From Phenylobacterium deserti (lineage in GTDB: Bacteria; Pseudomonadota; Alphaproteobacteria; Caulobacterales; Caulobacteraceae): a DNA stretch of 64,000 nucleotides. The translations under genes and the position numbers were made by a program. Within the stretch, counting starts at the first letter, position 1, and the number at the start of each line of letters is the position of its first letter. The notes beneath the pieces were generated by a model. That model made no database searches, was not told where the DNA came from, and worked only from the letters and a program-made list of their open reading frames with translations. Shown piece by piece: positions 35,326 through 44,329 of the stretch. The DNA lies in contig CALQQB010000006.1 in the NCBI GenBank assembly GCA_943332615.1, positions 43,348-107,347 of the forward strand, given 5' to 3'.

Positions 35326-36174
35326 ATGTTCAAATGGCTCGCCCCGCGACCGGCCACCCCGCAACCCGAGGCCCTCGCCGCGCGCATCGCCGCCGCCCAG
35401 GACCCAAACCTTGCGACGCTGTCGTTCCAGAAGTTCCATGATCTGATCCCGAGCCCGCAGGCCGCGATCGACATCTTCAAGGGCCGCTGGGCCAGCAGCT
35501 TTCCAGAGCTGGACCCGCCGGTGGTCGCGGGCGGGTCGCCGCTGTTTACGATCGACCATCGGCCCAGGCAGGCGGGCGCTGCGTTCGGCGGCGAGACCGC
35601 GCGGCTGGACGGGTTCAAGGTGGTGGAACTTGGGCCGCTGGAAGGTGGACACACGTACCAGCTGGAGGAGCTCGGCGCGGACGTCATCGCCATCGAGGGC
35701 AACGCCGAGGCCTATCTCAAATGCCTGATCGCCAAGGAGATCCTGGGCATGAACTCGAAGTTCCTGCTGGGGGACTTCATCAAGTATCTGGAGGCCGTCG
35801 AGCAGCCGTTCGACCTCGTGTTCGCTTCGGGCGTCCTCTACCACATGGTCCAGCCGCTTCGCCTGATCGAGCTGATCTGCCAAGCCAGCGACCGCGCCTT
35901 CCTCTGGACCCACTACTACGACCCCGAGCGCTGCACCGTTTTCCAGGGTGCCGTGATCGAGCATGCCGGCCTGTCGGTGGAGCATTTCCGCAAGGGCTAT
36001 GGCGATCAGACCCACGGCCAGTTCTGGGGCGGCCTGGCGGATGCGGCCTGCTGGCTGCCGCGCGACGAGATCCTGCGCGCCTTCCAGGCGTTCGGGCATT
36101 CGCAGGTGGAAGTTCTGGAGACCAATCTCGATCATCCGGCTGGGCCGTGCTTCACCATTGTCACCTCGCGTTGA
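35326..36174 (+). CDS. Class I SAM-dependent methyltransferase
   Basis: 282 residues. The SAM-binding motif I reads VVELGPLEGGHTYQLEELGA (about residues 97-116), followed by the acidic strand end VIAIEGNAEAY, and motif IV region FDLVFASGVLYHM. The N-terminal 90 residues are helical and include LDPPVVAGGSPLFTIDHRP. It resembles family members annotated as DUF1698-like methyltransferases, but the substrate cannot be told. Single gene between DUF1491 and prfC. Confidence 0.82.
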   Translation: MFKWLAPRPATPQPEALAARIAAAQDPNLATLSFQKFHDLIPSPQAAIDIFKGRWASSFPELDPPVVAGGSPLFTIDHRPRQAGAAFGGETARLDGFKVVELGPLEGGHTYQLEELGADVIAIEGNAEAYLKCLIAKEILGMNSKFLLGDFIKYLEAVEQPFDLVFASGVLYHMVQPLRLIELICQASDRAFLWTHYYDPERCTVFQGAVIEHAGLSVEHFRKGYGDQTHGQFWGGLADAACWLPRDEILRAFQAFGHSQVEVLETNLDHPAGPCFTIVTSR

Positions 36175-36230
36175 GGGCGGCCCCGCCTTAAGTTTGCGTC
36201 CGGGCCCCGCGCAGGCTACCTGCCCGCGCC

Positions 36231-37871
36231 ATGACCACCTCTCCCGCCGCCGAGGCAGCCCATTCTCGCTTAGGAGTCGCCGCCCAGGCGGCGAGGCGGC
36301 GCACCTTCGCGATCATCTCGCACCCGGACGCCGGCAAGACCACGCTGACCGAGAACCTGCTGCTGGCCGGGGGCGCGATCCGCGCGGCCGGCGCGGTGCG
36401 GGCGCGAGGCGAGAACCGGCGCACGCGGTCGGACTGGATGAAGATCGAGCGCGAGCGGGGCATCTCCGTCTCGGCTTCGGTGATGACCTTCGACCACGAC
36501 GGGCTGATGTTCAACCTGCTGGACACCCCGGGCCATGAGGACTTCTCGGAGGACACCTATCGCACGCTGACGGCGGCGGATGCCGCCGTGATGGTGCTGG
36601 ACGCCGCCAAGGGCATCGAGCCGCAGACGCTGAAGCTGTTCGAAGTCTGCCGGATGCGCGACATCCCGATCATCACCTTCATCAACAAGATGGACCGGGA
36701 AGCCCAGGACCCTTTCGAGCTGCTGGATGAAGTCGCTTCCAAACTCGCGTTGGACCCGGCGCCGCTCTATTGGCCGGCCGGCTCGGGCGGGCGGTTCAAG
36801 GGCATGCTCGACCTGCGCCGCCAGCAGTTCCTGCCGTTCGTGAAGCGGAGCGGCGGCGCCAAGGAGGAGGATGAAGGTCACCCGGCCCCCATCGCCTTCA
36901 AGGGCAATGCGGTCGTCAGCTACCTGGAGCCCGACGAACAGGAGGAGCTGGCGGAGAACGCCGAGCTGGCCAGCGGCGGCCTGAAGGCCTTCGATCCGCA
37001 GGCGTTCCTGGAAGGCCACATGACCCCGGTGTTCTTCGGCTCGGCGCTGCGCCATTTCGGCGTCGACCAGCTGCTGGAGGGCCTGGGCGCCTACGCCCCG
37101 CCGCCGAAGTCCGTCGCCGCGCGCAAGGGCGGCAGCGAGACCCATGTCGCCCCGGGCGACCGCGAGGTCACCGGCTTCGTCTTCAAGGTCCAGGCCAACA
37201 TGGACCCGAACCACCGCGACCGGATCGCCTTCCTGAAGCTGTGCTCCGGCAAATTCACGCGCGGCATGAAGCTGAAGGTGCAGAACACCGGCAAGCAGCT
37301 CAGCGTCAACGCGCCGATGATGTTCTTTGCCTCCGACCGGGAGCTGGCGGACGACGCCTACGCCGGCGACGTGATCGGCATCCCCAACCACGGGGTGCTG
37401 CGGGTGGGCGACAGTCTTTCCGAGAGCGGGAGTCTTCGTTTTGCCGGCCTGCCCAACTTCGCGCCGGAAATCCTGCAGCGGGTGCGCGTGAAGGACCCCC
37501 TGAAGGCCAAGCACCTGAAGAAGGCGCTGGAGAGTCTTGCCGAGGAGGGCGTGACCCAACTGTTCCGTCCCGACCTGGGCGCGGACTTCATCGTCGGCGC
37601 GGTGGGGCAGCTGCAATTTGAAGTGATGGCCGACCGGCTGCGCGAGGAATACCAGCTGGACGTCATCTTCGAGGCTAGTCCGTTCGGCGAGGCCCGCTGG
37701 ATCCTGGGCGAGAAGGCCGACCTCGAGGACTTCATCAGCAAGCACCGCTCGGCCATGGGAACCGACATCGACGAGCAGCCGGTGTTCCTGGCCCGGAGCG
37801 CCTGGGATGTCGGCTACGCCGTGGAGCGCTATCCGAAGGTGCGCTTCGAGCGTTCGAAGGAACGGGCGTAG
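36231..37871 (+). CDS. prfC: Peptide chain release factor 3
   Basis: 546 residues, close to the usual length of about 530. The G domain has HPDAGKTTLTENLLL (G1), ERERGISVSASVM (G2), DTPGHEDFSEDTYRTL (G3) and NKMDR (G4); the DFSEDTYR sequence separates RF3 from EF-G. RF3 is the GTPase that recycles RF1/RF2 after termination. The later FMVQANMDPNHRDRIAFL-like segment (VQANMDPNHRDRIAFLKLCS) is typical of domain II. The N-terminal 20 residues before ARRRTFAIISH are an extension. RsmC starts 4 bases after the stop. Confidence 0.95.
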   Translation: MTTSPAAEAAHSRLGVAAQAARRRTFAIISHPDAGKTTLTENLLLAGGAIRAAGAVRARGENRRTRSDWMKIERERGISVSASVMTFDHDGLMFNLLDTPGHEDFSEDTYRTLTAADAAVMVLDAAKGIEPQTLKLFEVCRMRDIPIITFINKMDREAQDPFELLDEVASKLALDPAPLYWPAGSGGRFKGMLDLRRQQFLPFVKRSGGAKEEDEGHPAPIAFKGNAVVSYLEPDEQEELAENAELASGGLKAFDPQAFLEGHMTPVFFGSALRHFGVDQLLEGLGAYAPPPKSVAARKGGSETHVAPGDREVTGFVFKVQANMDPNHRDRIAFLKLCSGKFTRGMKLKVQNTGKQLSVNAPMMFFASDRELADDAYAGDVIGIPNHGVLRVGDSLSESGSLRFAGLPNFAPEILQRVRVKDPLKAKHLKKALESLAEEGVTQLFRPDLGADFIVGAVGQLQFEVMADRLREEYQLDVIFEASPFGEARWILGEKADLEDFISKHRSAMGTDIDEQPVFLARSAWDVGYAVERYPKVRFERSKERA

Positions 37872-37875
37872 GGGC

Positions 37876-38784
37876 GTGGCCGCCACCCTCCTCTACGGCG
37901 CCCCCGCGCCCGGCCTGGTGGAGGTTCCGCCCGGCGCCGTGCAGGTCTCGCCGCTGATCCCCGGGTCGCGTGACCTCGCCACCCTGCCGGACGCCAGCTT
38001 TGACCAGGCGATCGTCCTGGCGCCAGGCGGCACCTTGGAGCGCGATTACGTCCTGGCCAACACGCTGCGCGTGCTGAAGCCCGGCGGGTCGCTGCTGACC
38101 TTCGCACCCAAGGACAAGGGCGGGTCGCGGCTGAAGAAGGTGCTGGAGCGCTTCGGCGGGCCGGTGGGCGAGGACGCCCGGCGCCACCACCGCTTCTGCC
38201 GCCTGTCGCGGCCGGCCGAGCTCACCGGAATCGCCGAGGCGATCGCCGCCGGCTCGCCCCGGCTGGTTCCGGCCCTTGGCGCCTGGTCGCAGCCGGGAGT
38301 GTTCAGCTGGGACCGTCTGGACCCCGGCAGTGCGCGCTTGATCGCCAAGCTGCCGACCCTGGCGGGCCATGGCGCGGACCTGGGCTGCGGGGCGGGGCTG
38401 CTGGCGGCCCATGTGCTGGCGTCCCCTGCGGTGACCACCCTGGCCTGCCTCGACAGCGACCGGCGCGCCGTCGCCTGCGCCGAGCACAATCTGAACGATC
38501 CGCGCGCCACGGTCCGATGGTCCGACGTCCGCCAATGGGACGACAGCCTGGTCGGCCTCGACTTCGTGGTCATGAACCCCCCGTTCCACGACGGCGGGAC
38601 CGAAGATCGCGAGCTGGGCGTGGCCTTCGTGCGCACCGCGGCCCGGATGCTGCGCCGGGGCGGCGTCTGCTGGCTGGTGGCCAACCGGCACCTGCCGTAC
38701 GAGGCGGTGCTGGCCAGCGCCTTCGAGACCGCTACGGTCCGCGACGATGCCGGCGGCTACAAGGTCATCGAGGCCCACCGGTGA
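37876..38784 (+). CDS. rsmC: 16S rRNA guanine-N2 methyltransferase, RsmC-like
   Basis: 302 residues, GTG start with an AGGGG ribosome binding site that overlaps the prfC stop. Two methyltransferase-like halves: the first (residues 1-135) is degenerate, as in RsmC, and the second has GADLGCGAGLLAAHVL (motif I) and the catalytic NPPFHDGG. RsmC makes m2G1207 in 16S rRNA. The last base before the stop overlaps the rsuA start (GTGA), so prfC, rsmC and rsuA form a translation-related operon. Confidence 0.85.
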   Translation: MAATLLYGAPAPGLVEVPPGAVQVSPLIPGSRDLATLPDASFDQAIVLAPGGTLERDYVLANTLRVLKPGGSLLTFAPKDKGGSRLKKVLERFGGPVGEDARRHHRFCRLSRPAELTGIAEAIAAGSPRLVPALGAWSQPGVFSWDRLDPGSARLIAKLPTLAGHGADLGCGAGLLAAHVLASPAVTTLACLDSDRRAVACAEHNLNDPRATVRWSDVRQWDDSLVGLDFVVMNPPFHDGGTEDRELGVAFVRTAARMLRRGGVCWLVANRHLPYEAVLASAFETATVRDDAGGYKVIEAHR

Positions 38785-39536
38785 CCGCCCCGAAGGCCCC
38801 CCAACCTAAGGCGCCGATGGCGCGGCTCGACCGCCTGCTGGCCAACCTCGGCTACGGCTCGCGCCGCGAGGTATCCGCCCTCGTCGCCCGGGGCCAGGTC
38901 GTGCTGGACGGCGCGGTGGTGAAGGACGCCGGCGCCCGGCTGGCCATCACGCCCGACCTGCCGGCCCGCATGACCATCAGCCGCCAGCCCCTGGACCCGC
39001 CGGCGCCGCTGACCTTGCTGATGCACAAGCCGCTGGGCGTGGTGTGCTCGCACCGCGAGGCGGGGCGCAGCGTCTACGAACTGCTGCCGCAGCGCTGGCG
39101 CGCCCGTATGCCGGGGCTCTCCAGCATCGGCCGGTTGGACAAGGAAACCTCGGGCCTCCTGCTGGTCACCGACGACGGCCCGTTCCTGCACCGGGTGATC
39201 TCACCGAAGAACCATGTCGAGAAGGTCTATTTGGCGACGCTCGACCGTCCCCTGGACGGCTCCGAGGCCGAGGCCTTCGCCGCCGGGACGCTGATGCTGG
39301 AGGGCGAGAAGGAGCCGTTGGCGCCGGCTGTGCTGGAGCCGATCGGTCTCAAGAACGCGCGCCTGATCATCACCGAGGGCCGCTACCACCAGGTCCGCAG
39401 GATGTTCGCCGCCGTGGGGAACCATGTCGTGGGCCTGCATCGTGAGCGGATCGGGGGGCTGGCCTTGCCGGGCGACCTGGAGCCGGGGGCGTGGCGGATC
39501 CTCACGCGGGACGAGCAGGCCGCGATCTTCAGCTAG
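38781..39536 (+). CDS. rsuA: 16S rRNA pseudouridine synthase, RsuA family
   Basis: 251 residues from GTG 38781. An S4 domain (RLDRLLANLGYGSRREVSAL, about 14-70) precedes the catalytic domain with the Asp in SIGRLDKETSGLLLVTDD and the SPKNHVEKVYLATL block specific to RsuA/RluB/RluE relatives. RsuA modifies U516 of 16S rRNA. KPLGVVCSHREAGRSVYELL is also characteristic. The ORF-track frame starts 264 bases earlier inside rsmC and is not used. Confidence 0.88.
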   Translation: MTAPKAPQPKAPMARLDRLLANLGYGSRREVSALVARGQVVLDGAVVKDAGARLAITPDLPARMTISRQPLDPPAPLTLLMHKPLGVVCSHREAGRSVYELLPQRWRARMPGLSSIGRLDKETSGLLLVTDDGPFLHRVISPKNHVEKVYLATLDRPLDGSEAEAFAAGTLMLEGEKEPLAPAVLEPIGLKNARLIITEGRYHQVRRMFAAVGNHVVGLHRERIGGLALPGDLEPGAWRILTRDEQAAIFS

Positions 39537-39563
39537 CAAGTCCCCTTCCGGTGAGAACGAGTA

Positions 39564-39591
39564 AGTGTTAACGCGTAGATCCGTTAACACT
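39564..39591. promoter_or_regulatory. 28-bp perfect palindrome, probable operator
   Basis: AGTGTTAACG (39564-39573) and CGTTAACACT (39582-39591) are perfect 10-bp arms around an 8-base spacer. The shape is that of a dimeric-regulator site in the gap between rsuA and the TPR-like gene. The regulator is unknown. Confidence 0.55.
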
Positions 39592-39639
39592 CTGAATTTA
39601 CAACCACTCTTCTGGTCCTCGTTAACCATGTCGCTGCGG

Positions 39640-39654
39640 TTAAGGACTTGTTAA
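39640..39654 (+). promoter_or_regulatory. Perfect CtrA box (TTAA-N7-TTAA)
   Basis: TTAAGGACTTGTTAA matches the full CtrA consensus, 86 bases before the start of the TPR-like gene. CtrA is the master cell-cycle regulator of Caulobacterales. By chance this 8-base pattern is rare in GC-rich DNA. Binding is inferred from the motif. Confidence 0.65.
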
Positions 39655-39740
39655 TCCGCCCGGCTCCGGCTTTGCTGTGTTCCGTTGTCGCCCGGAGTGC
39701 GCGTTCCAAGGTGGGACGCGGTCGGGTTCGGAGCCGGTCG

Positions 39741-41108
39741 ATGTTCGAACTGGGCCGTGAGTTGAAGCGCTTCTTCGCGTCCGATCGTGCGAAGCCGCCG
39801 ACCGATGGGCTCACGGGGGGCGACAGCTCCCTGCTTGAGCTTTTGGACGCCCGGTTGCTGGCCCAGGAGGCCAAGGCTTGCGACGTCGCCGCCGGCCGCA
39901 TCGGCGCCAAGGACAAGCCGCGGCGTCGTCTCGAAGCCGCGATCGTCTGGCGCGAGGTCGCCCGCCGCACCGGCGACCCCGTGGCGCTCCGAAAAGCCGC
40001 CGCCAGCGCCGAGACCTCCGCCGCCGGCTTCGAGGCGGTGCACCGCAAGGACGGCTGGGCGCGCGCCCGCTGCGAACAGGCCTTCTGCGCCCTGCTGGGC
40101 GCGGAGATCTTTGGCGACCCTGGCCTGAACGCTGCCGCCGAAATTGCCTTCAAGGATGCCCGTTCGTCGGTGAAGGGCGGCCTCGCCGCGCCGCTGGCCG
40201 ACGTGGGCCTGATCGCCATCGAGGGTCGCGCCCTGCTGGACAAGGCCGATGCGGCCGAAGCCTGGGCCCTGGTCGGGCGCTTCAGCGCGCCCATTGCCGC
40301 GCTGGATACCATCGCCAAGCGGGTCACCGCCGCGCGCGGCTTGGCCGCCGAGGCCCGGCTGATCCGCGCCGACCTGCTCAGCGCGTTCGGCGCCCGACTG
40401 AAAAACGGCGACCTGATCGACGCCGCCGCCCTGGAAGCCTCCACCGCCGCCGAACGGCTGGACAACGCCTATGAGCCGCTGACCTGGGTCCGCGCCAAGA
40501 TCATGCACGGCCAGGCGCTGGCCCTGCGCGGCGAGGCTGTGGGCGACGTGGACGCGCTGGCCGCCGGCGCCGGCGCCCTGGCGCTCGCCCTCGACAACCT
40601 CACCCGTGACCACAGCCCGCTCGACTGGGCTCGCACCCAGGTGGCCCTGGCTCAGGCGCTGCAGGCGCTGGGCGAGGCCTCAAGCGACGCGCGCGCCTTC
40701 GAGCACGCGGTCAGCTGCTACGACCGCGCCGGGATCGTGCTGCGGAATGCCGCCACCCTGCCGTTGCGTGGCGTCGCGGCCAGCGCGCGGGCCATGTGCC
40801 TGGCCCGCTCCGCCGAGATCACCGGCGACGCCAGCGTGCTGGACGTGGCCGAGGCGGCCATGAAGATCGAACTGGCCAGCCTGTCGCCCCGCCGCGATCC
40901 TGTCGGCTGGGCCCTGGCCCAGCTGCACCTGGCCCGCCTCTATGAGGCCCGGATGGCGATGACCGGCCGTGAGGCCGGCGAACGGGCCGCCGCCCTGATG
41001 GCCCTGGACGCCGCCCTCGACGTCTTCGCCGACCACGGCATGCGCTCGCTCACCATCCTGGCGACCGAGGCGATTGGGCGGCTGAGCGCGCGGGCAGTAC
41101 AACTCTAA
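39741..41108 (+). CDS. TPR-like helical repeat protein, probably CtrA-controlled
   Basis: 455 residues, ATG 39741 chosen after a GGAG site; the longer ORF-track frame has no such site. Starts MFELGRELKRFFASDRA, then nearly all amphipathic helices in pairs of about 34-40 residues with repeated Ala-Leu-Gly patterns (for example WALVGRFSAPIAAL, ALGEASSDARAFEHAVSCYDRA), which is TPR-like. No signal peptide, so cytoplasmic. Function unknown; helical-repeat scaffolds of this size serve as protein-protein platforms. A palindrome and a CtrA box lie in its 204-base upstream region, so cell-cycle control is likely. Confidence 0.75.
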   Translation: MFELGRELKRFFASDRAKPPTDGLTGGDSSLLELLDARLLAQEAKACDVAAGRIGAKDKPRRRLEAAIVWREVARRTGDPVALRKAAASAETSAAGFEAVHRKDGWARARCEQAFCALLGAEIFGDPGLNAAAEIAFKDARSSVKGGLAAPLADVGLIAIEGRALLDKADAAEAWALVGRFSAPIAALDTIAKRVTAARGLAAEARLIRADLLSAFGARLKNGDLIDAAALEASTAAERLDNAYEPLTWVRAKIMHGQALALRGEAVGDVDALAAGAGALALALDNLTRDHSPLDWARTQVALAQALQALGEASSDARAFEHAVSCYDRAGIVLRNAATLPLRGVAASARAMCLARSAEITGDASVLDVAEAAMKIELASLSPRRDPVGWALAQLHLARLYEARMAMTGREAGERAAALMALDAALDVFADHGMRSLTILATEAIGRLSARAVQL

Positions 41109-41163
41109 GGCTAGACTTTTCAGCCTGCATAGGCTGGCGCATGCTGCCGTCATGGAGAGTCCC

Positions 41164-41820
41164 ATGGTTCGCATGTCCGCCTTCGCCGCCCTGCTGATGG
41201 CCGGTGCCGCGCCGTCCCTCGCCCAGACTGCCTGGACGGCCGCGCCCACCGCCGCCGACATCGCCGCCGCCTATCCCGCCAAGGCCCGCGCCGAGGGTAT
41301 CGGCGGTGGAGTCGAGTTGGTGTGCACCGCGGCCCGCAGCGGCGCGATGGACGATTGCCAGGTGCTTGGCGAGCAGCCCCGCGGCTACGGTTTCGGGGTC
41401 GCCGCCCGCAGGCTGGCCGGGACGCTGCGGGCCACCGGAATTGTGCACGGGACCGAGGTGCGGGTGCCGGTCACCTTCGCGCCAGAGGTCCTCAAGTCGG
41501 TCCCGATGACCGTCAAGACCCCCAAGTGGACCGCCACGCCCACCACCGCTGACATGCAAGCCCTTGTGCCGAAGCAGGCCGACGGCCCCAACGAGGCGCG
41601 CGTCACCCTGGTCTGCGATGTGCAGGCGGGCGGGGCGCTGAACGGCTGCGCGATCGACCGGGAGGAGCCCGTCGGCCAGGGCTTCGGCCCCGCGGTGCTA
41701 ACGCTCGCGCCGAAGTTCAGGACCGACCTGATGAGCGTTGAGGGCCAGCCCACTGTCGGCGCCAAGGTGCGCCTGCCGGTGCGGTTCTCGCTGACGCCGG
41801 CGCCGCAGGCCGCGAAGTAG
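41164..41820 (+). CDS. Secreted protein with two TonB C-terminal-like repeats
   Basis: 218 residues from ATG 41164 behind GGAGAG. A signal peptide (MSAFAALLMAGAAPSLAQ) leads to two related segments: WTAAPTAADIAAAYPAKARA to about residue 110, and WTATPTTADMQALVPKQADG to the end. Each has a paired-cysteine unit (ELVCTAARSGAMDDCQV and TLVCDVQAGGALNGCAI) and a later GYGFG or GQGFG motif. The fold resembles the TonB C-terminal domain, yet no transmembrane anchor or Pro-rich spacer is present, so it is a periplasmic homologue. Function unknown. Confidence 0.72.
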   Translation: MVRMSAFAALLMAGAAPSLAQTAWTAAPTAADIAAAYPAKARAEGIGGGVELVCTAARSGAMDDCQVLGEQPRGYGFGVAARRLAGTLRATGIVHGTEVRVPVTFAPEVLKSVPMTVKTPKWTATPTTADMQALVPKQADGPNEARVTLVCDVQAGGALNGCAIDREEPVGQGFGPAVLTLAPKFRTDLMSVEGQPTVGAKVRLPVRFSLTPAPQAAK

Positions 41821-42576
41821 CTATCGCCCCCGCCACCACTTCAGGCCAGCGCGCTCCACCGCCTCCAGCAGTGCGTGCAGCGCCACGCCCATGACGCCCA
41901 GCAGTACCAGGGCGGCGATCATGCGGGCGGTCTGCAGCTTGTTGCCGGCGTCGAGGATCTGCCAGGCCAGGCCGCGCACCTTGCCGGAGCCAGCGCTGAA
42001 TTCGGCCACCACGGCGCCGATCAGAGCCAGGCCCGCGCCCACCTTGTGACCCTCCAGCAGGAACGGCACGGCCGAAGGCAGGCGCAGCCGCAGCACCTTC
42101 TGCCAGCGCCCGGCGCCGTAGAGGGTGAACAGCCGCTCCAGGTCCGGGTCGGCGGCGCGCAGGCCGGCCACGGCGCCGGAGAAGATCGGGAAAAAGGCCA
42201 CCAGCACCGCCAAGCTGATGAGCGCCCGTTCCGGATGGTCCAGCCCGGCCCAGATCAGCACCAGCGGCGCGATGGCGATCACCGGCGTCACCTGCACCAC
42301 CGAGGCCAGCGGCCGGATCGCCCGGTCGGCCAGCGGGCTCAGCGCCGTCACCAGCGCCAGGGCCTGGGCGATCAGGCTGGCCAGGACCAGGGCGATCACC
42401 GCCGTCGACAGCGTGCCCCAGGCCGCGCCAAGCAGGACGGGGAAGTGGTCCCGCAGCGCCACGGCTACGGCCGACGGCGGCGGCAGGAAATAGGGCGCGA
42501 CGTTTAGCGCGCGACAAGCGATCTCCCAGATCGCCAGCAGGATCGCGGTGAGGATCAGGGGCGCCAGCCGGCTCAT
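41821..42576 (-). CDS. ABC transporter permease, SsuC/TauC-like
   Basis: 251 residues with about six helices and the cytoplasmic EAA loop ERLFTLYGAGRWQKVLRLRLP. This belongs to the permeases of NMT1/SsuABC-type importers. The ATG at 42576 overlaps the ATPase stop by ATGA; the ORF-track extension upstream is shadow. It is the third gene of a binding protein, ATPase, permease operon on the minus strand. Confidence 0.9.
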   Translation of the reverse strand: MSRLAPLILTAILLAIWEIACRALNVAPYFLPPPSAVAVALRDHFPVLLGAAWGTLSTAVIALVLASLIAQALALVTALSPLADRAIRPLASVVQVTPVIAIAPLVLIWAGLDHPERALISLAVLVAFFPIFSGAVAGLRAADPDLERLFTLYGAGRWQKVLRLRLPSAVPFLLEGHKVGAGLALIGAVVAEFSAGSGKVRGLAWQILDAGNKLQTARMIAALVLLGVMGVALHALLEAVERAGLKWWRGR

Positions 42577-43313
42577 GCGCCCACCCCTTGCGCCAGAGCC
42601 GTCGAGACCTGCTCGACGGTGGCGCGGAACGCTGCCTCGGTGCGGAAGTGGGCCGGCCGGGGCATCGGGCCCTCGACCGAGAAGTCGCCCGCGATGCGGC
42701 CTGGGCCCTTGCTCAGCACGACCACGCGGGAGGCCATGTAGACGGCCTCCTCGACATTGTGGGTCACGAACACGATAGCGGGGCGTGACGCCGCCCACAG
42801 GGTCAGCACGTCATCGGCCAGCGCCCGGCGGGTGATCTCGTCCAGGGCCGCGAACGGCTCGTCCAGCAGCAGGAGCCTGGGGTTGGTGACCAGGGCGCGG
42901 GCCAGCGACACCCGCATCGCCATGCCGCCCGAAAGCTGCGCCGGCCGCGCGGCCTCGGCACCGGCCAGCCCGACCCGCGCCAGGGCCTCGTCCGCCCGCC
43001 GACGCGCCTCGGGCCTTGCGACCCCGGAGAGCTCCAGCGGCAGCGCCACATTGGCGCGCGCCGACAGCCAAGGGGCCAGGGTCGGCGCCTGGAACACGAC
43101 GGCAGTTTCGCCGCGTCCCGGAGCCCGCGCGACCTCGCCTCGCGTCGGCGACTCCAGGCCTGCCAGCAGCCGCAACGCCGTCGACTTGCCGCACCCCGAC
43201 GGGCCCACAAGCGCCACCGTCTCGCCGGCTGCAATGCTGAGGCTGACAGGGCCCAGCGCCAGGCCCCGGGCGTAGTCGACCTCGACATTGTGAAGGGCGG
43301 CGACGAAACTCAC
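42573..43313 (-). CDS. ABC transporter ATP-binding protein, SsuB-like
   Basis: 246 residues from GTG 43313, which overlaps the binding-protein stop by GTGA. Walker A GPSGCGKST, Q-loop VVFQAPTLAPWLSARANV, ABC signature LSGGMAMRVSLARAL, Walker B LLLLDEPFAALDE and switch His in FVTHNVEEAV are all in place. The ORF track shows a 601-residue frame because the upstream region is open on this strand; only the last 246 residues are real. Confidence 0.92.
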   Translation of the reverse strand: MSFVAALHNVEVDYARGLALGPVSLSIAAGETVALVGPSGCGKSTALRLLAGLESPTRGEVARAPGRGETAVVFQAPTLAPWLSARANVALPLELSGVARPEARRRADEALARVGLAGAEAARPAQLSGGMAMRVSLARALVTNPRLLLLDEPFAALDEITRRALADDVLTLWAASRPAIVFVTHNVEEAVYMASRVVVLSKGPGRIAGDFSVEGPMPRPAHFRTEAAFRATVEQVSTALAQGVGA

Positions 43314-44302
43314 TTCGGCGCGAACGCCAGGGTGTAGGCCTGCTTCGGGTTGGCCGTCTTCGGGTACAGGCCCAGCGCGATCCCATCGTCGAAGAAGGCT
43401 TTCCAGTCGGCCTCGGTCATGGCGCCCAGGGCCGCGCCCTTGTCGCCCTCGACGATCCTGTAGCTCTTCAGCTTGGCCCGGGCCTGCTCGAGGACGTCCT
43501 GCTTCATCTCCGGGTTGTCCTTCATGATCAGCGCGTTGCCGGCCGTGGGGTCGCCGTTGAGGTAGTCGTACCAGCCCTTGGCCGAGGCCTCGACGAAGGC
43601 CTTCACGGCGGCCGGGTTCTTGGCGATCAGGCTGTCGGTGGCCAGCGCCAGGGTGGCGTAGCCGGCCATGCCCTCGTCGGCCATCAGGAACACCTTGGGC
43701 TTCAGCTTTGCCTCCTTCTCCAGGGTGTACGGCTCGGAGGTGACGTAGCCCTGCTGGGCGGCGCGCTTGTCCGCCAGGAACGGCGCGGAGTTGAAGGTGT
43801 ATTTCCGCACCTGGTCGTCGGTGAAGCCGTACTTGGCCTTCATCCAGACCCAGACGGTGGAGACCGAGGCGTCGGACAGCAGGATCGGATGGCCCTTCAG
43901 GTCGGCGACCTTTTCGATGCCGGCGTCGGGGTGGGCGATCAGCACCTGCGGGTTCTTCTGCATGAAGGCCGCCACGGCCTTCAGCGGCGCGCCCTCCTGG
44001 GCCAGGGAGGCCACGATGTAGGCATTGGAGCCGATGCCCATCTCCACCGCCCCGGCGGCCATCAGCTGGGGCACGTTCACGCCCGGCCCGCCCTGGACGA
44101 TCTTCACGTCGAGGCCGCGCTTCGCATACTCGCCGGACGCGAGGGCCTGGTAGAACCCGCCGTGCTCTGCCTCGGCGCGCCAGTCGGTGGCGAAGCGGAT
44201 GGTTGTGGGCGCGCCGGCCACGGGGGCCTCGACCTTCTTGTCCGGCGAACAGGCGACCAGCAACGCGGCCGCGGCCAGGACCAGGGAACGCAGAACCTTC
44301 AT
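43310..44302 (-). CDS. ABC transporter substrate-binding lipoprotein, NMT1/THI5-like
   Basis: 330 residues. Lipoprotein signal with lipobox LLVAC (Cys18). The mature part IRFATDWRAEAEHGGFYQALASGEYAKRGLDVKIV and GVNVPQLMAAGAVEMGIGSNAY matches the NMT1/THI5-like family, which includes binding proteins for thiamine precursors, sulfonates and nitrate. The ligand is not fixed by these motifs. No TPP riboswitch core (CTGAGA) is seen upstream on this strand, so a link to thiamine is unproven. Confidence 0.88.
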   Translation of the reverse strand: MKVLRSLVLAAAALLVACSPDKKVEAPVAGAPTTIRFATDWRAEAEHGGFYQALASGEYAKRGLDVKIVQGGPGVNVPQLMAAGAVEMGIGSNAYIVASLAQEGAPLKAVAAFMQKNPQVLIAHPDAGIEKVADLKGHPILLSDASVSTVWVWMKAKYGFTDDQVRKYTFNSAPFLADKRAAQQGYVTSEPYTLEKEAKLKPKVFLMADEGMAGYATLALATDSLIAKNPAAVKAFVEASAKGWYDYLNGDPTAGNALIMKDNPEMKQDVLEQARAKLKSYRIVEGDKGAALGAMTEADWKAFFDDGIALGLYPKTANPKQAYTLAFAPK

Positions 44303-44329
44303 GAAAACCCCTCGACGTTAGCCGGCCGA

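Noticed and set aside
39564-39591. CtrA box within the palindrome
   Set aside because: The two TTAA cores are 12 bases apart, not 7, so this is a different operator; the true CtrA box is at 39640.
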